Part shown: piece after piece, positions 34,271 through 44,714 of the stretch
Layout of the letters: each line of letters opens with the position of its first letter
How positions within the stretch are numbered: position 1 is the first letter of the stretch
Assembly: GCF_019059575.1 (NCBI RefSeq)
Contig: NW_024881567.1
Coordinates: 219,001 to 283,000 of the forward strand
DNA from: Amphibalanus amphitrite
Taxonomy: Eukaryota; Arthropoda; Thecostraca; Balanomorpha; Balanidae
Direction of reading: 5' to 3'
Length of the DNA: 64,000 bases
Notes under the pieces: generated by a model
What the model was told of the DNA's origin: nothing
The model's input: only the letters and a program-made list of their open reading frames with translations
The model's database searches: none
Translations under genes and position numbers: made by a program

Positions 34271-34478
34271 CTTTAGCAGGTTTCTACATAACTGCCATAT
34301 TAGTTGTTGGATTAAGTAGAAATTCACCATACATACTCACAAGTGTACGTTCTTTCGTAACGTGAAAACAGAAAAACAGCCGGTAACTTTTTGAGTTATC
34401 TATCGGCGTGTAAACGCAAAAAAAGTCGCTCATACATATCAGATTTGACATTTGACCTCATTTGACCTTGAAGATATT

Positions 34479-35948
34479 CAGGGGCGGATCCAGGAAAACT
34501 CCAAGGGGAGGGTCATGAATCGAAGTGGTGCCCCTACCTATACCCAAAATTAAAAACTCAACGGATTTCGTCCACTTCATTTTGGTGGTGCCCCCATTTT
34601 CAGTTTTTTTCTTTTTATTTTTTATTTTTAGTCAGTATCTTAACTCTTAGCCACAACCACATTTACCAATTGTAAGCAAGTATATATGAATGTGCTATGT
34701 GTATAAGTGAGTAGTGAGTACTTACCAGGAACGTTATCAGGTAAGCGAATCGTTGTCAGTGCGACGAACTTGACCCTGGCGTCTAAAGGGTCTGTCCTTG
34801 ACACTTCAGGCTTGTCAGGGACACCAAAGTCCTTCCAGGGACACCACAAACCTGTCAGGGGCACCTACGGCCTTGTAGGGGCGCCACAGGCCCGCCAGGG
34901 GCACCACAGGCCTGCCAGGAAGCAGGGGCACCACAGGTCTAGCAAGTATCCACGACAGGCCTGTCAGGGGCACAACGGGCCTGTTGGGCCCATGAGCACC
35001 CCTAGGGGCAGGGGCACCACAGTCCTTCCAGGGGCACCGCAGGCCTGTGAGGGGCACCAGCGGCCTAGCAGGGGCACCAGTCAACACAGGCCTGCCAGGG
35101 GCACCACAGACCTGCCAGGGGCACCAGAGGCCTGCCAGGAGCACCACCGACCTCGCAGGGGTAACTTGGGCCTGTCAGGGGCACCACGGGCCTGTCGAGA
35201 GGCACTTCAGGCTTTTCAGGGGTACCATAGTCCTCTCCGGGCGCAGGGGTAGCAGGGGCACCAGAGGCCTGCCAGGGGCACTACAGGCCTAGCAAGGGCA
35301 CCACTGGTCTATCAGGGGCACCACGAGCCTGTCATAGCCAGGCATCTCAGGCTTGTCAAGGCCCAGGGGCACCACAGGTCTGTGAGGGGCACCAGCGACC
35401 TAGTAGGGGCACCAGTCAACACAGGTCTGCCGGGGGCGCCACAGACCTGCCAGGGGCACCACAGACCTGCCAGGGGCACCAGAGGTCTGCCAGGGGCACT
35501 ACAGGCCTAGCAAGGCACCACGAGCCTGTCATGGCCGGGCACCTCAGGCTTGTCAGGGCCCAGGGGCACCACAGTCCTTCCAGGGGCATTACAAGCCTGT
35601 CAGGGGCACCAGAGGCCTAGCAAGGGCACCACAGGCCTGCCATGGACACCACAGGCCTGCCAGGGGCACCACCGGCCTTGCAGGGGCGCCTCAGGCCTGT
35701 CAGGGGCACCACGTGCCTGCCGGGGACACTTCAGGCTTGTCAGGGGCGTTACAGTCCTGTCAGGGCCCAGGGGCACCAGGCCCGTGGTGTCCCTGCTAGG
35801 CCTGTGGTGCCCCTGGCGGTCCTGTGGTGCCCCTGTCAGGACTGTGATACGCCTGATAGGCCGGCGGTGCCCCTGGCAGGTCTTTGGGCCCCCGGGCCTC
35901 AAGGGGGGGGGGCATGACCCATGTGACCCCCCCTTGGATCCGCCACTG
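34479..35948. mobile_element. hAT-type non-autonomous element (1470 bp) with internal minisatellite
   Basis: Ends CAGGGGCGGATCCAGG and CTTGGATCCGCCACTG are inverted repeats. AAGATATT is duplicated at 34471-34478 and 35949-35956. The 8-bp duplication and CAG(G/T)GGCGGATCC ends are classic hAT features. Most of the interior (about 34850-35890) is a ~20-bp minisatellite, GGGGCACCACAGGCCTGCCA, in which CAGGGGC echoes the element's own terminus. The host sequence joined across the insert (TTTGACC... / ...TTGACCTAGGGTCATG, to about 36115) looks like a degenerate TTAA-family element. No transposase. Confidence 0.85.
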
Positions 35949-36129
35949 AAGATATTGACCTAGGGTCATGAAAGTCACACACAACAGACTGAACAGAGTT
36001 CCCTAGGGCCCCAACCTACCCTCCAAATTTCGTCTTTCTAGCTACAATGGAAGCTGAGATCTTAGGGGGGCGACATCCGCCCCCCTTCCACTGGGCGTAG
36101 TACTCGCAACCCTTCCACTGCGCGTGTTG

Positions 36130-36412
36130 AACTTGGGCGTCGTGTATTATTTAAGAGGAAATGTACCTTTTGAAAAGGAATTCGCATATTTCGAAAAGGG
36201 AATCAAACATCTTGAAAAGGGTATTGCACATTTTTTAAGAAACTCGCACGTGTTCAAAAGGGAGTCGCTCACTTTCAAGAGTCATACGGTTACAAACGAG
36301 AGTCACTTATTTTCAAATGGGAATTAGAGTCATCCTTCTTCGATGAGGAGTCGAACATTTTGGCAAGAGACTAAAACACCGTTTCCGGTTTCTGGGAGTC
36401 AAATGTGTAAAA
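36130..36412. repeat. Degenerate ~30-bp tandem repeat
   Basis: Words such as TTTTGAAAAGGGAATCGCA recur every 28-32 bp with high divergence. A similar decayed array in opposite orientation is at about 53260-53400. No gene. Confidence 0.5.
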
Positions 36413-37654
36413 GTTGTGGCGAGTTCGTACTTCCTTCTATTAGAGGTCTTTGTTCCTATTTTATCACACCTTATCTGATTCATGTTTATTTTCTTTTATT
36501 GTTGCTGCGCTAACGTGAAAAACAATAGTTTTTCAGCTCAGAAAACGGAGTCAACGTCGATATTATCCTATAACTGTGAGGGGTTTCTCTCTGCAGCGCA
36601 CTACATTGCTGACGAACTGCTGCCTCAGTGCGACATTCTCTTCCTAGCAGAAGTATGGCTATCACGTGCTGAAGAGACCTACCTGCCTACGATACTGTCC
36701 CCTCTTGTCTCTGCTGGCTTTTATTACGTACAGCAGTCTGCCATGGAGCTGCCTCCGCGTGCCGGAGAGGGCCGGCCGCGGGGTGGAGTGGCTCTGATCT
36801 GCCGCCGTCGTCCAGGACTCCAGGACGCCACAGTACGAAAACTGTCCACAGAACAGTTTTCGTACTGTGGACTGCGGTGATGCGCGCCTCTGTGGGGTCA
36901 CTGTCCTTGCTGACGACCGCCCAATACTCAGTGTGGTAGGCTGTTACATGCCCTACTGGGATTCATCCGGCTCTAATGCGAGTGAATATGCCGACGTCAC
37001 GGGGAAATTGTTCGCCATCCTCTCGTCTCTTCGGGCCTGCGCGCAAACAGTGCTATTCGGCGATTTTCTAGACGACCATGAACTTGTTGTCGCTGAATTT
37101 AACTTCACCCAGCCGGTAAACTATACTTACTCGCGCGCTGGGAAATGTTCGCACATTGATCATGTCGCAGTGCCCAGAGTCCTGATGCCACAAGTGCTCG
37201 GCTGCACAATTCTGCCTCCGGATCCCAACAATCTGAGCCCCCATCTGCCGCTCATCTGCAAGCTGGCTGTCTCTGCCCCCGCTAGCGCAGATCACTCTCT
37301 TCATCAGGATGTCGATTCTCCAAAGCGCGCATTTGTCCTCGATTGGACCTGTTCAGAAAGGAACGAACAGTATAAAACAGCACTGAGCGAGCTTTTGTCT
37401 GACACTACCCGCTTGCGAAGAATCGCTAGATGTCCTGGACGCTGCCATTTCGCGGTGTGCTCATGATGCTGCTCGCATCGCTGGATGCTCAAAGCCACGC
37501 CGGTCGCCAAAGTCTTGGTGGACAACAGACACCGCGGCCGCTCGGGACCGCGCGCGCTTCTGGCATCGACTTTGGGTCTGCGCCGGTCGGCCAGCTACAA
37601 CAACGGTCGCCGACTGCTACCGAGAGGCCAGACGGGCGTATCGCCGAACACGCC
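36413..37654 (+). pseudogene. LINE 5' region with apurinic endonuclease (EEP) domain, first half
   Basis: The 5' untranslated part begins near GTTGTGGCGAGTTCG (36413), shared with the fragment at 52006. The frame from 36482 carries EEP endonuclease motifs: LSYNCEGF near the N-terminus, then CDILFLAEVWL with the catalytic glutamate, and GGVALICRR. A frameshift in a perfect 18-bp hairpin (36828-36870) moves the protein to the next frame, which continues with VVGCYMPYWDS, VLFGDF, CSHIDHVAV and a C-terminal SPHLPL block. Further shifts occur near 37425. At 37654 the LINE is cut by a Gypsy element; its RT half resumes at 42823. Confidence 0.8.
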
Positions 37655-37971
37655 TGTTCTGTTCTTCCTCTGTTCTGTACTACTTCAGTACACACATGGC
37701 TCTGGATGCGGTCCTCGCTGTATTGCTGGCCTCGAGCAACAGAACACCATAATGCACCACTCTCCGTCACGAAACCACCGGCCTCCACGCACGCACTCGG
37801 CGGACTCCCGAGCACCAGACTCCCGGTCCCGCTGCATGATCAGCTGATCGCTCTAATGGACGGAGACAGCGGACCCTGGCGGACGGCGGCCGAACTACCG
37901 GAGCTAGATGTCACCACTGTACAGGCCAGCTCCCCGCCGTCTACATACTCCGCTGTGTCAAGAACATAACA
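37655..37971 (-). repeat. Gypsy 3' LTR
   Basis: 317 bp, plus-strand sequence TGTTCTGTTC...AACATAACA. It is identical, as far as read, to the copy at 42501-42817. Next to it on the inner side is the polypurine tract (minus strand). Confidence 0.95.
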
Positions 37972-38166
37972 ATTCCTCTTCCCTTAGCTTTTTAAGTTCT
38001 ACCCCCTACATAATCCGCACTGTTCATACGATACTAAGGCATTTGTGACACAACATACCCCGTTGGCACAGCGACAGTATCTTTCAGACCCAAAACTGAT
38101 ACGCGGAACAAAACTAACAAAAAACAATCAATGAACAATCCAACACTCGCCATTCACTTGACAGGT

Positions 38167-41100
38167 TCACGTAGATCCATACCGGTCCGGAGGTCGGAGT
38201 CGAGATCGGTCACGGAGCGCATACCGGTGTGCACCAGAAACCGACTGTCCCCCGGAGTCACCAGCTGTAGCCGCGGATCTCGGAATAACCGCGTCGCCAC
38301 GGTTTCCTTCCTCCGTATGATGACCTCCCACCGGCTTGTTCAGCTCTGAAGTAGGCTCGGATACGTTACTGCTGGCGTCTTTCTTCCTTTCTTCTGTTTC
38401 CATATTCCTTTCGTCCTTCTTCTGTTTCGTTTGTTCGTCCACCTTCTCTGCTCGATCTGTCTTCTTTGACCACTGTTCTTTTTGATCGGTTTCGTCTTCT
38501 CTTCTTCCTTCGTAGTTTCTTTCTTCCTCCTCTCTCGGTTGTTTCGTTTGGCGTAGTCTTTCTTCTTCTTCGTTCAGCTGTCTCGGTCTTCTGTCTTCCT
38601 GGCTTTCAGCTTCATTCTTGCTTTCACGACCTCGTATGTGATCGATATGTCGAGTGAACACCCGACCATCGTCCAGCTTCAGTTCGCACAGCTGACTGCG
38701 GACGGACGTTACGACTGCAGCATGCCACCTCGGCTCTCCTCTTCCCACTTCCGAGACGTACACAGAGTCACCAATCTTGAACTGACGAGACTGTGCCTTC
38801 TTCCTCAGGATTTGCTGGTCTTGCTGAAACTCGACTGTGCTTCGGAGGTCTGGGAAAACCAGATCGAGGTGCGTTCGGAGTTTCCGGCCCATCAGCACTT
38901 CAGCTGGCGTCTGCCTGGTTGTTGAATGCGGCGTCGTTCGGTACTTGAACAGAACGCGCGTCAGCCGAACTTCGAGTGTGCCTTCCACATACTTCTTCAG
39001 TCCTTCTTTCACCACTTTTACTGCGGCTTCCGCCTGTCCGTTTGATGACGGATGGTACGCTGGGGTTCTCAGATGTCGAACTCCATTTGCTCGCAGGAAC
39101 GCCGCGAACTCGCCACTGGTGAATGCGGTGCCATTGTCAGTTACCACCACTGACGGCAGTCCGTGTGTTGCAAATGTTACTCTCAGCTTGCTGATGGTTG
39201 CTGTTGCAGATGGTGTTGACGTCACATGAGCGTCGATCCACTTGCTGGTGCTATCTACAACAATCAGCAGCCATTTTCTTTCTATTGGTCCAGCGTAGTC
39301 GAGATGAAGTCGGGTCCATGGCCGATCTTCAAATCTCCATGGTCGCATTTCTACCGGCGGTGCTGAGCTGCGATGCTGTTGACAGCGCTCACAGCACTTG
39401 ACAGTGTTCTCGATGGCGTTGTTCATTGCTGGCCACCAGACTGTCGAGCGTGCAGTCGCCTTCATCGCACCGATTCCAGGATGACCATCGTGTAGCAGCC
39501 GAAGAAGCCTGCCTTGCAGCTTCTCTGGAACCACCACACGGTTCCCCCAGAGAAGACAACCCATCTCCAGGCTGAGTTCTGTCTTCCGGTTCTGGAAGGA
39601 TTTCAGCTGGTCCTCCACTTTGTCTGGCCATCCTTGAGCAACATGCGTCATGACTTTGCTCAACACCGGATCTGTAGCCGTGTACTTGCGGATCTGCTCA
39701 GACTTCAGCAGCGTCTTCTCTAGCGTCTCCAGCATCATGACTGTTTCTGCTGGTACTGGTGGCGTGGCATCATCCTCCAGAGGCAGCGGATTACGACTGA
39801 GTCCGTCGCTGTTCTGCTGTTTGTGAGCAGGCGAGTACACCAGAGTGTACTGATATGCTGACAGGATCGTTCTCCAACGAAGAATCCTCGGTGACGTCAT
39901 CAGCGGTAGCTGCTTGTCTGGTCCGAGCAGAGCCAGTAGCGGACGGTGATCTGTCTTGATGGTGACGCCCGCTCGGCCCAGCAGGAAACTGTGCCATTTC
40001 TTCACTGCGAAGACGATGGCCAATCCCTCTCGGTCCAGCTGACTCCAGTTCCGCTCTGTGCTGTTCAGCGAGCGTGACGCGTACGCCACTGGACGTTCTT
40101 CGCCTGCTTCATCCACTATGGAGAGAACTGCCCCGACTCCTACCGGACTGGCGTCAGCTGACACCACCAGCGGAGCGGAGGCTCGGTAGTGAGTGAGGCA
40201 TGGAGCAGAGCAGAGTAGCTCCTTCGTCTTGTTGAAGCTGGCTTGTTGCTGTTTTCCCCACTCCCATACTTGACCCTTTTTCAGGAGTCTGTAGAGTGGT
40301 TCTGCCACCGTTGATAGGTTCTTCATGAACTTGTTGTAGTACATGATTAAGCCCAGGTAGCTTTTCAGTTGGTGAACATTCGTTGGTGCAGGAGCTTCTT
40401 TGATCGCCTTCAATTTCTCCTCTGTAGCATGGATCCCTTGGCTGTCCACTTTGAACCCGAGGTACTGCACCTCTGACTGGAACCATGAACACTTCTTTGG
40501 GTTCAGGCGCAGACCTGCATCATGCAGCCTCCTCAACACCTCTTCCAGGTTGCTGAGATGCTCCTCTTGGTTCTTCCCTGTGATACACACATCGTCGAGA
40601 AAGACTACTGTGTGTGGTATCCCTGCCAGCAGACTCTCCATGTACCTCTGACAGATAGCTGGGGCTGAGGAGACCCCATACTGCAGCTTCTTGGGCATGA
40701 AGAGGCCTTTGTGTGTATTGATTACCATGTACTTGCGACTCTCTTCCTGAAGCGGAAGCTGGAGGTAGGCCTCCTTCAGGTCCAACTTTGTGAATCGTTG
40801 ACCACCCGACAACTGGGTCAGCAGCTCCTCAGTGCGAGGCATTGGATACCGTTCCAGCCTGCTTGCCTGATTCACTGTCAAATCATAGCTTCCACAGAGT
40901 CGGACTGACTTCTTGTCTGGTTTGACGATTGTCACTACTGGGGCTGCCCACTCTGAGTGTGAGACAGGCTCCAGCACTCCCTTCTGTACTTGTCGGTTGA
41001 TCTCATCTTCCACCAGTTGCTTCATTGCCAGAGGAACTGGTCTTGCTTTGTAGAACTTGGCTGGCATTGTTTCCTCCACTTGCAGTCTTGCTTCAAAGGT

Positions 41101-42330
41101 GCAGGTACTTGGTTTGTCTGAAAACAAGTCTGCATACTTGTTCATGAGCTCTTGAACTTGCCAGCTCCCTCCTTCCTCTGACTGAACCACACTGATGAGT
41201 CCTGTCAGATCCAGTTGGAGAGCAGAGATCCAATCTCTTCCCAGCAGAGCAGGACCATCTCCTTCCACCAGCAGTAGATCCAGGTCTTTTCTCTGTCCAT
41301 TGATCTCCACTGTGACGTTCACTTTGCCCTTCACTTTCAACCGCTGTCCTCCATATGATCTGAGGATTACACTGGTAGGTTCCATCTTCTTACTCATCTT
41401 CATCTTCTTGAAGCTGAGGTAGCTCATGATAGAACGGGCTGCTCCAGTATCCACATCCATGGTGACTGGTTCATTTTCCAGAGTTACAGCCACTTGATAT
41501 GAGGGTTGTGCCTTTTCTGCCATGTGATACCTGTCATACACCTCTGGTGATTCATTCACGGTATTCACCTTCCTCTCTTCCATCTTCGTCTTCTTCCCTG
41601 GGTTCCTGCACACGGCTTTTGTGTGACCTTTCTTCCCACACTTGTAGCACTCTCTTGTTTTGTAGAAGCAGTTTTCACTCTTGTGATTTGAACGTCCACA
41701 CCTGTAGCAGCTTTCTGCCTCACCTGGGCTGTGAGTTTTCTTCTGTTGGTTGTGCGGACCCTTGTTGATTCGATGAATCATCTCTGGCTTCTCTTGCACT
41801 CGATCCAGACTGAGATGTTCCACTTCTTCTTGTGCTTTTTCATGAAGTCGTGCAATGTTGACTGCTTTCTCAAGCGTTAGGTCAGGCATGCCCAAAAGCT
41901 TCTCCTGCAGCCTTGGATAACCACATCCAGCTACAAGTCTGTTTCTCACATGAATGTCCTTATCTTGAAATGAACATTTTCTTACTTGTGAGCGTAGACG
42001 AGCCACGAAAGTCTCCACTGATTCTCCTTGTTCCCTTTTCAGCATCTGGAATTGAACTTCTTCAAACACTTGGTTTGACTTTGGCTTGAAATAGCGTTTC
42101 AGCTGTTCAACTGTCACTTGGAACACATCCAACCCTTCCTCTTCCACTGTTGGCAGAGTTTCATATATTTCTTGCATTTCTGGGCCCAAAAGATGCAGCA
42201 GCAGTCCCTTTTTCCGTTCAGGCTCAACGGCTCCTATCGCTAAACAATAGTACTCAAGTGATTTCATCCAAACTTCAAAATCTTCACCCTTTCTGAACTG
42301 TCTGACACTGGGCAAATAGGGCGCAGCCAT
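38167..42330 (-). CDS. Gypsy gag-pol polyprotein, 1387 aa, intact
   Basis: A single frame encodes every protein needed for copying. Gag capsid-like region is residues ~1-200. Two zinc knuckles of CX2CX4HX4C form start near 208 (CYRCGRSNHKSENC and CYKCGKKGHTKAVC). An aspartic protease with DTGA is near 295. Reverse transcriptase is ~430-620, with LDLKEAYLQLPL (motif A) and VFLDDVCI at the catalytic site, where most relatives have YIDD or YLDD. RNase H has SADASPVGVGAVL. Integrase has an HHCC finger (HPGIGAM...CCERCQQH) and a DDE core (HLDYAGP, VTDNGTAF, SNGQAEAAVK). The C-terminal ~170 residues are charged and repetitive (E, K, R rich), perhaps a nuclear-targeting tail. It resembles Mag-type Gypsy elements. 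The start codon chosen is the first ATG, 171 bases inside the 5' LTR boundary. Confidence 0.95.
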   Translation of the reverse strand: MAAPYLPSVRQFRKGEDFEVWMKSLEYYCLAIGAVEPERKKGLLLHLLGPEMQEIYETLPTVEEEGLDVFQVTVEQLKRYFKPKSNQVFEEVQFQMLKREQGESVETFVARLRSQVRKCSFQDKDIHVRNRLVAGCGYPRLQEKLLGMPDLTLEKAVNIARLHEKAQEEVEHLSLDRVQEKPEMIHRINKGPHNQQKKTHSPGEAESCYRCGRSNHKSENCFYKTRECYKCGKKGHTKAVCRNPGKKTKMEERKVNTVNESPEVYDRYHMAEKAQPSYQVAVTLENEPVTMDVDTGAARSIMSYLSFKKMKMSKKMEPTSVILRSYGGQRLKVKGKVNVTVEINGQRKDLDLLLVEGDGPALLGRDWISALQLDLTGLISVVQSEEGGSWQVQELMNKYADLFSDKPSTCTFEARLQVEETMPAKFYKARPVPLAMKQLVEDEINRQVQKGVLEPVSHSEWAAPVVTIVKPDKKSVRLCGSYDLTVNQASRLERYPMPRTEELLTQLSGGQRFTKLDLKEAYLQLPLQEESRKYMVINTHKGLFMPKKLQYGVSSAPAICQRYMESLLAGIPHTVVFLDDVCITGKNQEEHLSNLEEVLRRLHDAGLRLNPKKCSWFQSEVQYLGFKVDSQGIHATEEKLKAIKEAPAPTNVHQLKSYLGLIMYYNKFMKNLSTVAEPLYRLLKKGQVWEWGKQQQASFNKTKELLCSAPCLTHYRASAPLVVSADASPVGVGAVLSIVDEAGEERPVAYASRSLNSTERNWSQLDREGLAIVFAVKKWHSFLLGRAGVTIKTDHRPLLALLGPDKQLPLMTSPRILRWRTILSAYQYTLVYSPAHKQQNSDGLSRNPLPLEDDATPPVPAETVMMLETLEKTLLKSEQIRKYTATDPVLSKVMTHVAQGWPDKVEDQLKSFQNRKTELSLEMGCLLWGNRVVVPEKLQGRLLRLLHDGHPGIGAMKATARSTVWWPAMNNAIENTVKCCERCQQHRSSAPPVEMRPWRFEDRPWTRLHLDYAGPIERKWLLIVVDSTSKWIDAHVTSTPSATATISKLRVTFATHGLPSVVVTDNGTAFTSGEFAAFLRANGVRHLRTPAYHPSSNGQAEAAVKVVKEGLKKYVEGTLEVRLTRVLFKYRTTPHSTTRQTPAEVLMGRKLRTHLDLVFPDLRSTVEFQQDQQILRKKAQSRQFKIGDSVYVSEVGRGEPRWHAAVVTSVRSQLCELKLDDGRVFTRHIDHIRGRESKNEAESQEDRRPRQLNEEEERLRQTKQPREEEERNYEGRREDETDQKEQWSKKTDRAEKVDEQTKQKKDERNMETEERKKDASSNVSEPTSELNKPVGGHHTEEGNRGDAVIPRSAATAGDSGGQSVSGAHRYALRDRSRLRPPDRYGST

Positions 42331-42500
42331 CTTTGTTTACTTTTCTCTGATCAGCTGATCAGCTGTTCACCTTGACCCGTACGTTCCTCCCCTTTTCATT
42401 TGAGAGTGGACTCGTCCAATGCCGGAGGCGGTGGCGGCGACGGCTCTCGTCTGGCGTGGTTCCTTGCAATCCTTCCAAAAAGAATCCTCGTCGCCAATTT

Positions 42501-42817
42501 TGTTCTGTTCTTCCTCTGTTCTGTACTACTTCAGTACACACATGGCTCTGGATGCGGTCCTCGCTGTATTGCTGGCCTCGAGCAACAGAACACCATAATG
42601 CACCACTCTCCGTCACGAAACCACCGGCCTCCACGCACGCACTCGGCGGACTCCCGAGCACCAGACTCCCGGTCCCGCTGCATGATCAGCTGATCGCTCT
42701 AATGGACGGAGACAGCGGACCCTGGCGGACGGCGGCCGAACTACCGGAGCTAGATGTCACCACTGTACAGGCCAGCTCCCCGCCGTCTACATACTCCGCT
42801 GTGTCAAGAACATAACA
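42501..42817 (-). repeat. Gypsy 5' LTR
   Basis: 317-bp copy of the LTR at 37655-37971. Transcription of the element would start in it and run leftward. Confidence 0.95.
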
Positions 42818-42822
42818 ACGCC

Positions 42823-44714
42823 GTAAGGCCGCCATCTCCAGCATCGAGGAGAAAGCGCGACTACTCCGTCTCCTGCGCCGCGACCGGAACCTGACCACCT
42901 TTTGGCAGCGCGTCCAGATGGCCCGGCGCGGTGGTCTTGCGACCGGCTCTGGATGCTCCGCTGCGAATTTCCGAGCCCACTTCGATACAGTTCACTTCGA
43001 CAGCAGGGCGCAGCTGAGTGACGAGCAGCGACTCATTGCTGACGCTGTTGAATCCCGTGTCTTGGCAGCTCGTGCCGAAGTAGTCCAACGCACCGTATCG
43101 TCAGAGCAGGTAGCTGATTTGTTGTGCCGCCTGCACACTGGCAAGGCACCGGGTGTGGATGGAGTGACATCCGAGCATCTCATACTCGGCTCTTCTCCCA
43201 CTCTCCAAGCCGCCCTGGCGCGTCTGCTGACTGGCTGTCTCTCCACCTGCACTGTTCCGGCTTCCTTTTCCGAGAGTGTAGTGGTACCGCTCCTGAAGAA
43301 TAGCCGTCTGGATCCAAGCTGCCTTGATAATTATCGGCTCATCTCAATCACAACGTGTGCTTCAAAGCTCCTGGAACTGCTGATTTTGGACGAACTGCAG
43401 TCTTCTTTTCACCCTCACGACCTGCAGTTCGGCTTCATTCCTCATCGCGGCACAGCGGAAGCCGCTCTGCTCGTTGAAGAAACCATACATACATCATAAC
43501 CGGCGCGCGGGTCTCCCAGTGTTCGCTGCCAATTTGGACGCACGCAAATGCTTTGATAAAATTTGGCACGATGGGCTGTTTTATCGGCTCACAGAACATC
43601 TGAGTGTTAACTGCTGGCTCCTGGTCATCTATTGGTATCGGCATCTATCCGCCAGAGTTACATTTGGTGGCACCAGCTCCGCAGCGTTTCAAGTCTTACG
43701 AGGAACCAGACAAGGCGCTATCCTCTCGCCGACATTCGCGAATGTGTTCCTGTGTCCATTATTGGCGGCACTGGACACCAGCTGCGACGGCGACTACCTT
43801 CACCAGCACCACGTGCCGGGAGTGTGCTATGCTGACGACCTTCTCCTACTGTCCACAAACGCGGCTCGTCTCAGTGCACTTTTGGACCTGTTCGGTGACT
43901 TTGCGCGGGACTGGCGACTGGATTTCGTCCATCCCGACCCCCAAAGAACAAAAAGTCACTGCATCACCTTTGGTGGCGAGCTTCTGGCGCAGCCACCGAC
44001 ATGGGAGCTAACAGGCCAGCCGCTCCAATCGCGGCCTTATTCCGAGCACCTCGGCGTGACGCTCGATGCCCGCTGCACGGCTTCCAGACACGTCGACCAG
44101 CGTGTCAAAAGGGCTCGAGCTGCCTTTTATGGCCTAGCACCAGCTGGCATACTGGCCAAAAGCTTAAGCCCGGCTGACAAAGCTTATCTATGGAAGACTG
44201 TTGTCCTGCCTACTCTGATGTATGGGTGCAGCACAGCTCCTCTCCGCCCAGCCGAGGTGGACCACCTGGACGCCTTTCAAGCCGGATGCATGAAAGTGGC
44301 AAGGTGGCATTCGGGCTGCCCCGCTTCGCACACCACTCCGCCCTCTTGGCGACCGCCGGTTTGGCACCAGTTCGAGAGTTGATGAGAAGCGCAATATTCT
44401 CTGTTCTCAAGTCAGCGATGGTAGCGGAGCATCGCCTAAAACAGGCCATGATTACCTCCTTAGCGAAGCTGGCCACGTGTCCCAGAGACCTGGAGGGCTC
44501 ATTCATCCTACAAGCGTATGAAATGAGCAGCAGGGACTTCCGATCGATTATAATGGAGCTGGCTTCCGGTGGGCCGGTGGACCCTGACCGTGTGCGAGCT
44601 CCGAGGATGGAAGACGGCTTGACGGACAGCATAAGACTGGTCCTTCAAGGAACTTGTGAGACCTCCCGGAGACTACTGAGGCTCCTCACGTGCGCTCACG
44701 GCTCCTGCTCCTGA
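42823..44714 (+). pseudogene. LINE reverse transcriptase, second half after the Gypsy insertion
   Basis: It continues the LINE interrupted at 37654. The first frame holds linker and RT finger motifs (GKAPGVDGVTSEHL, VVPLLKNSRLDPSCLDNYRL, FGFIPHRGTAEA). A frameshift near 43490 leads to DARKCFDKIWH (motif A), RGTRQGAILSP and the catalytic GVCYADDLLLLS, then EHLGVTLDARC in the thumb. Another shift near 44310 leads to the C-terminal part ending at 44714. With the EEP half, this is a LINE of roughly 3.3 kb without the Gypsy. It is dead by several frameshifts. The clade is not resolved; GVRQG-type block and EEP domain exclude R2-like elements. Confidence 0.85.

Larger units (their letters stand above)
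37655..42817 (-). mobile_element. Full-length Ty3/Gypsy LTR retrotransposon
   Basis: 5163 bp inserted in a LINE, with ACGCC duplicated at 37650-37654 and 42818-42822. LTRs of 317 bp start TG and end CA. On the element's strand, a primer-binding region TGGCGACGAGG follows the 5' LTR and a purine tract AAGGGAAGAGGAAT precedes the 3' LTR. A single uninterrupted gag-pol frame lies between. LTRs look identical base for base, so insertion is recent, and the element may be mobile. Domain order protease-RT-RNase H-integrase defines Ty3/Gypsy. No envelope-like frame is present. Confidence 0.95.
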
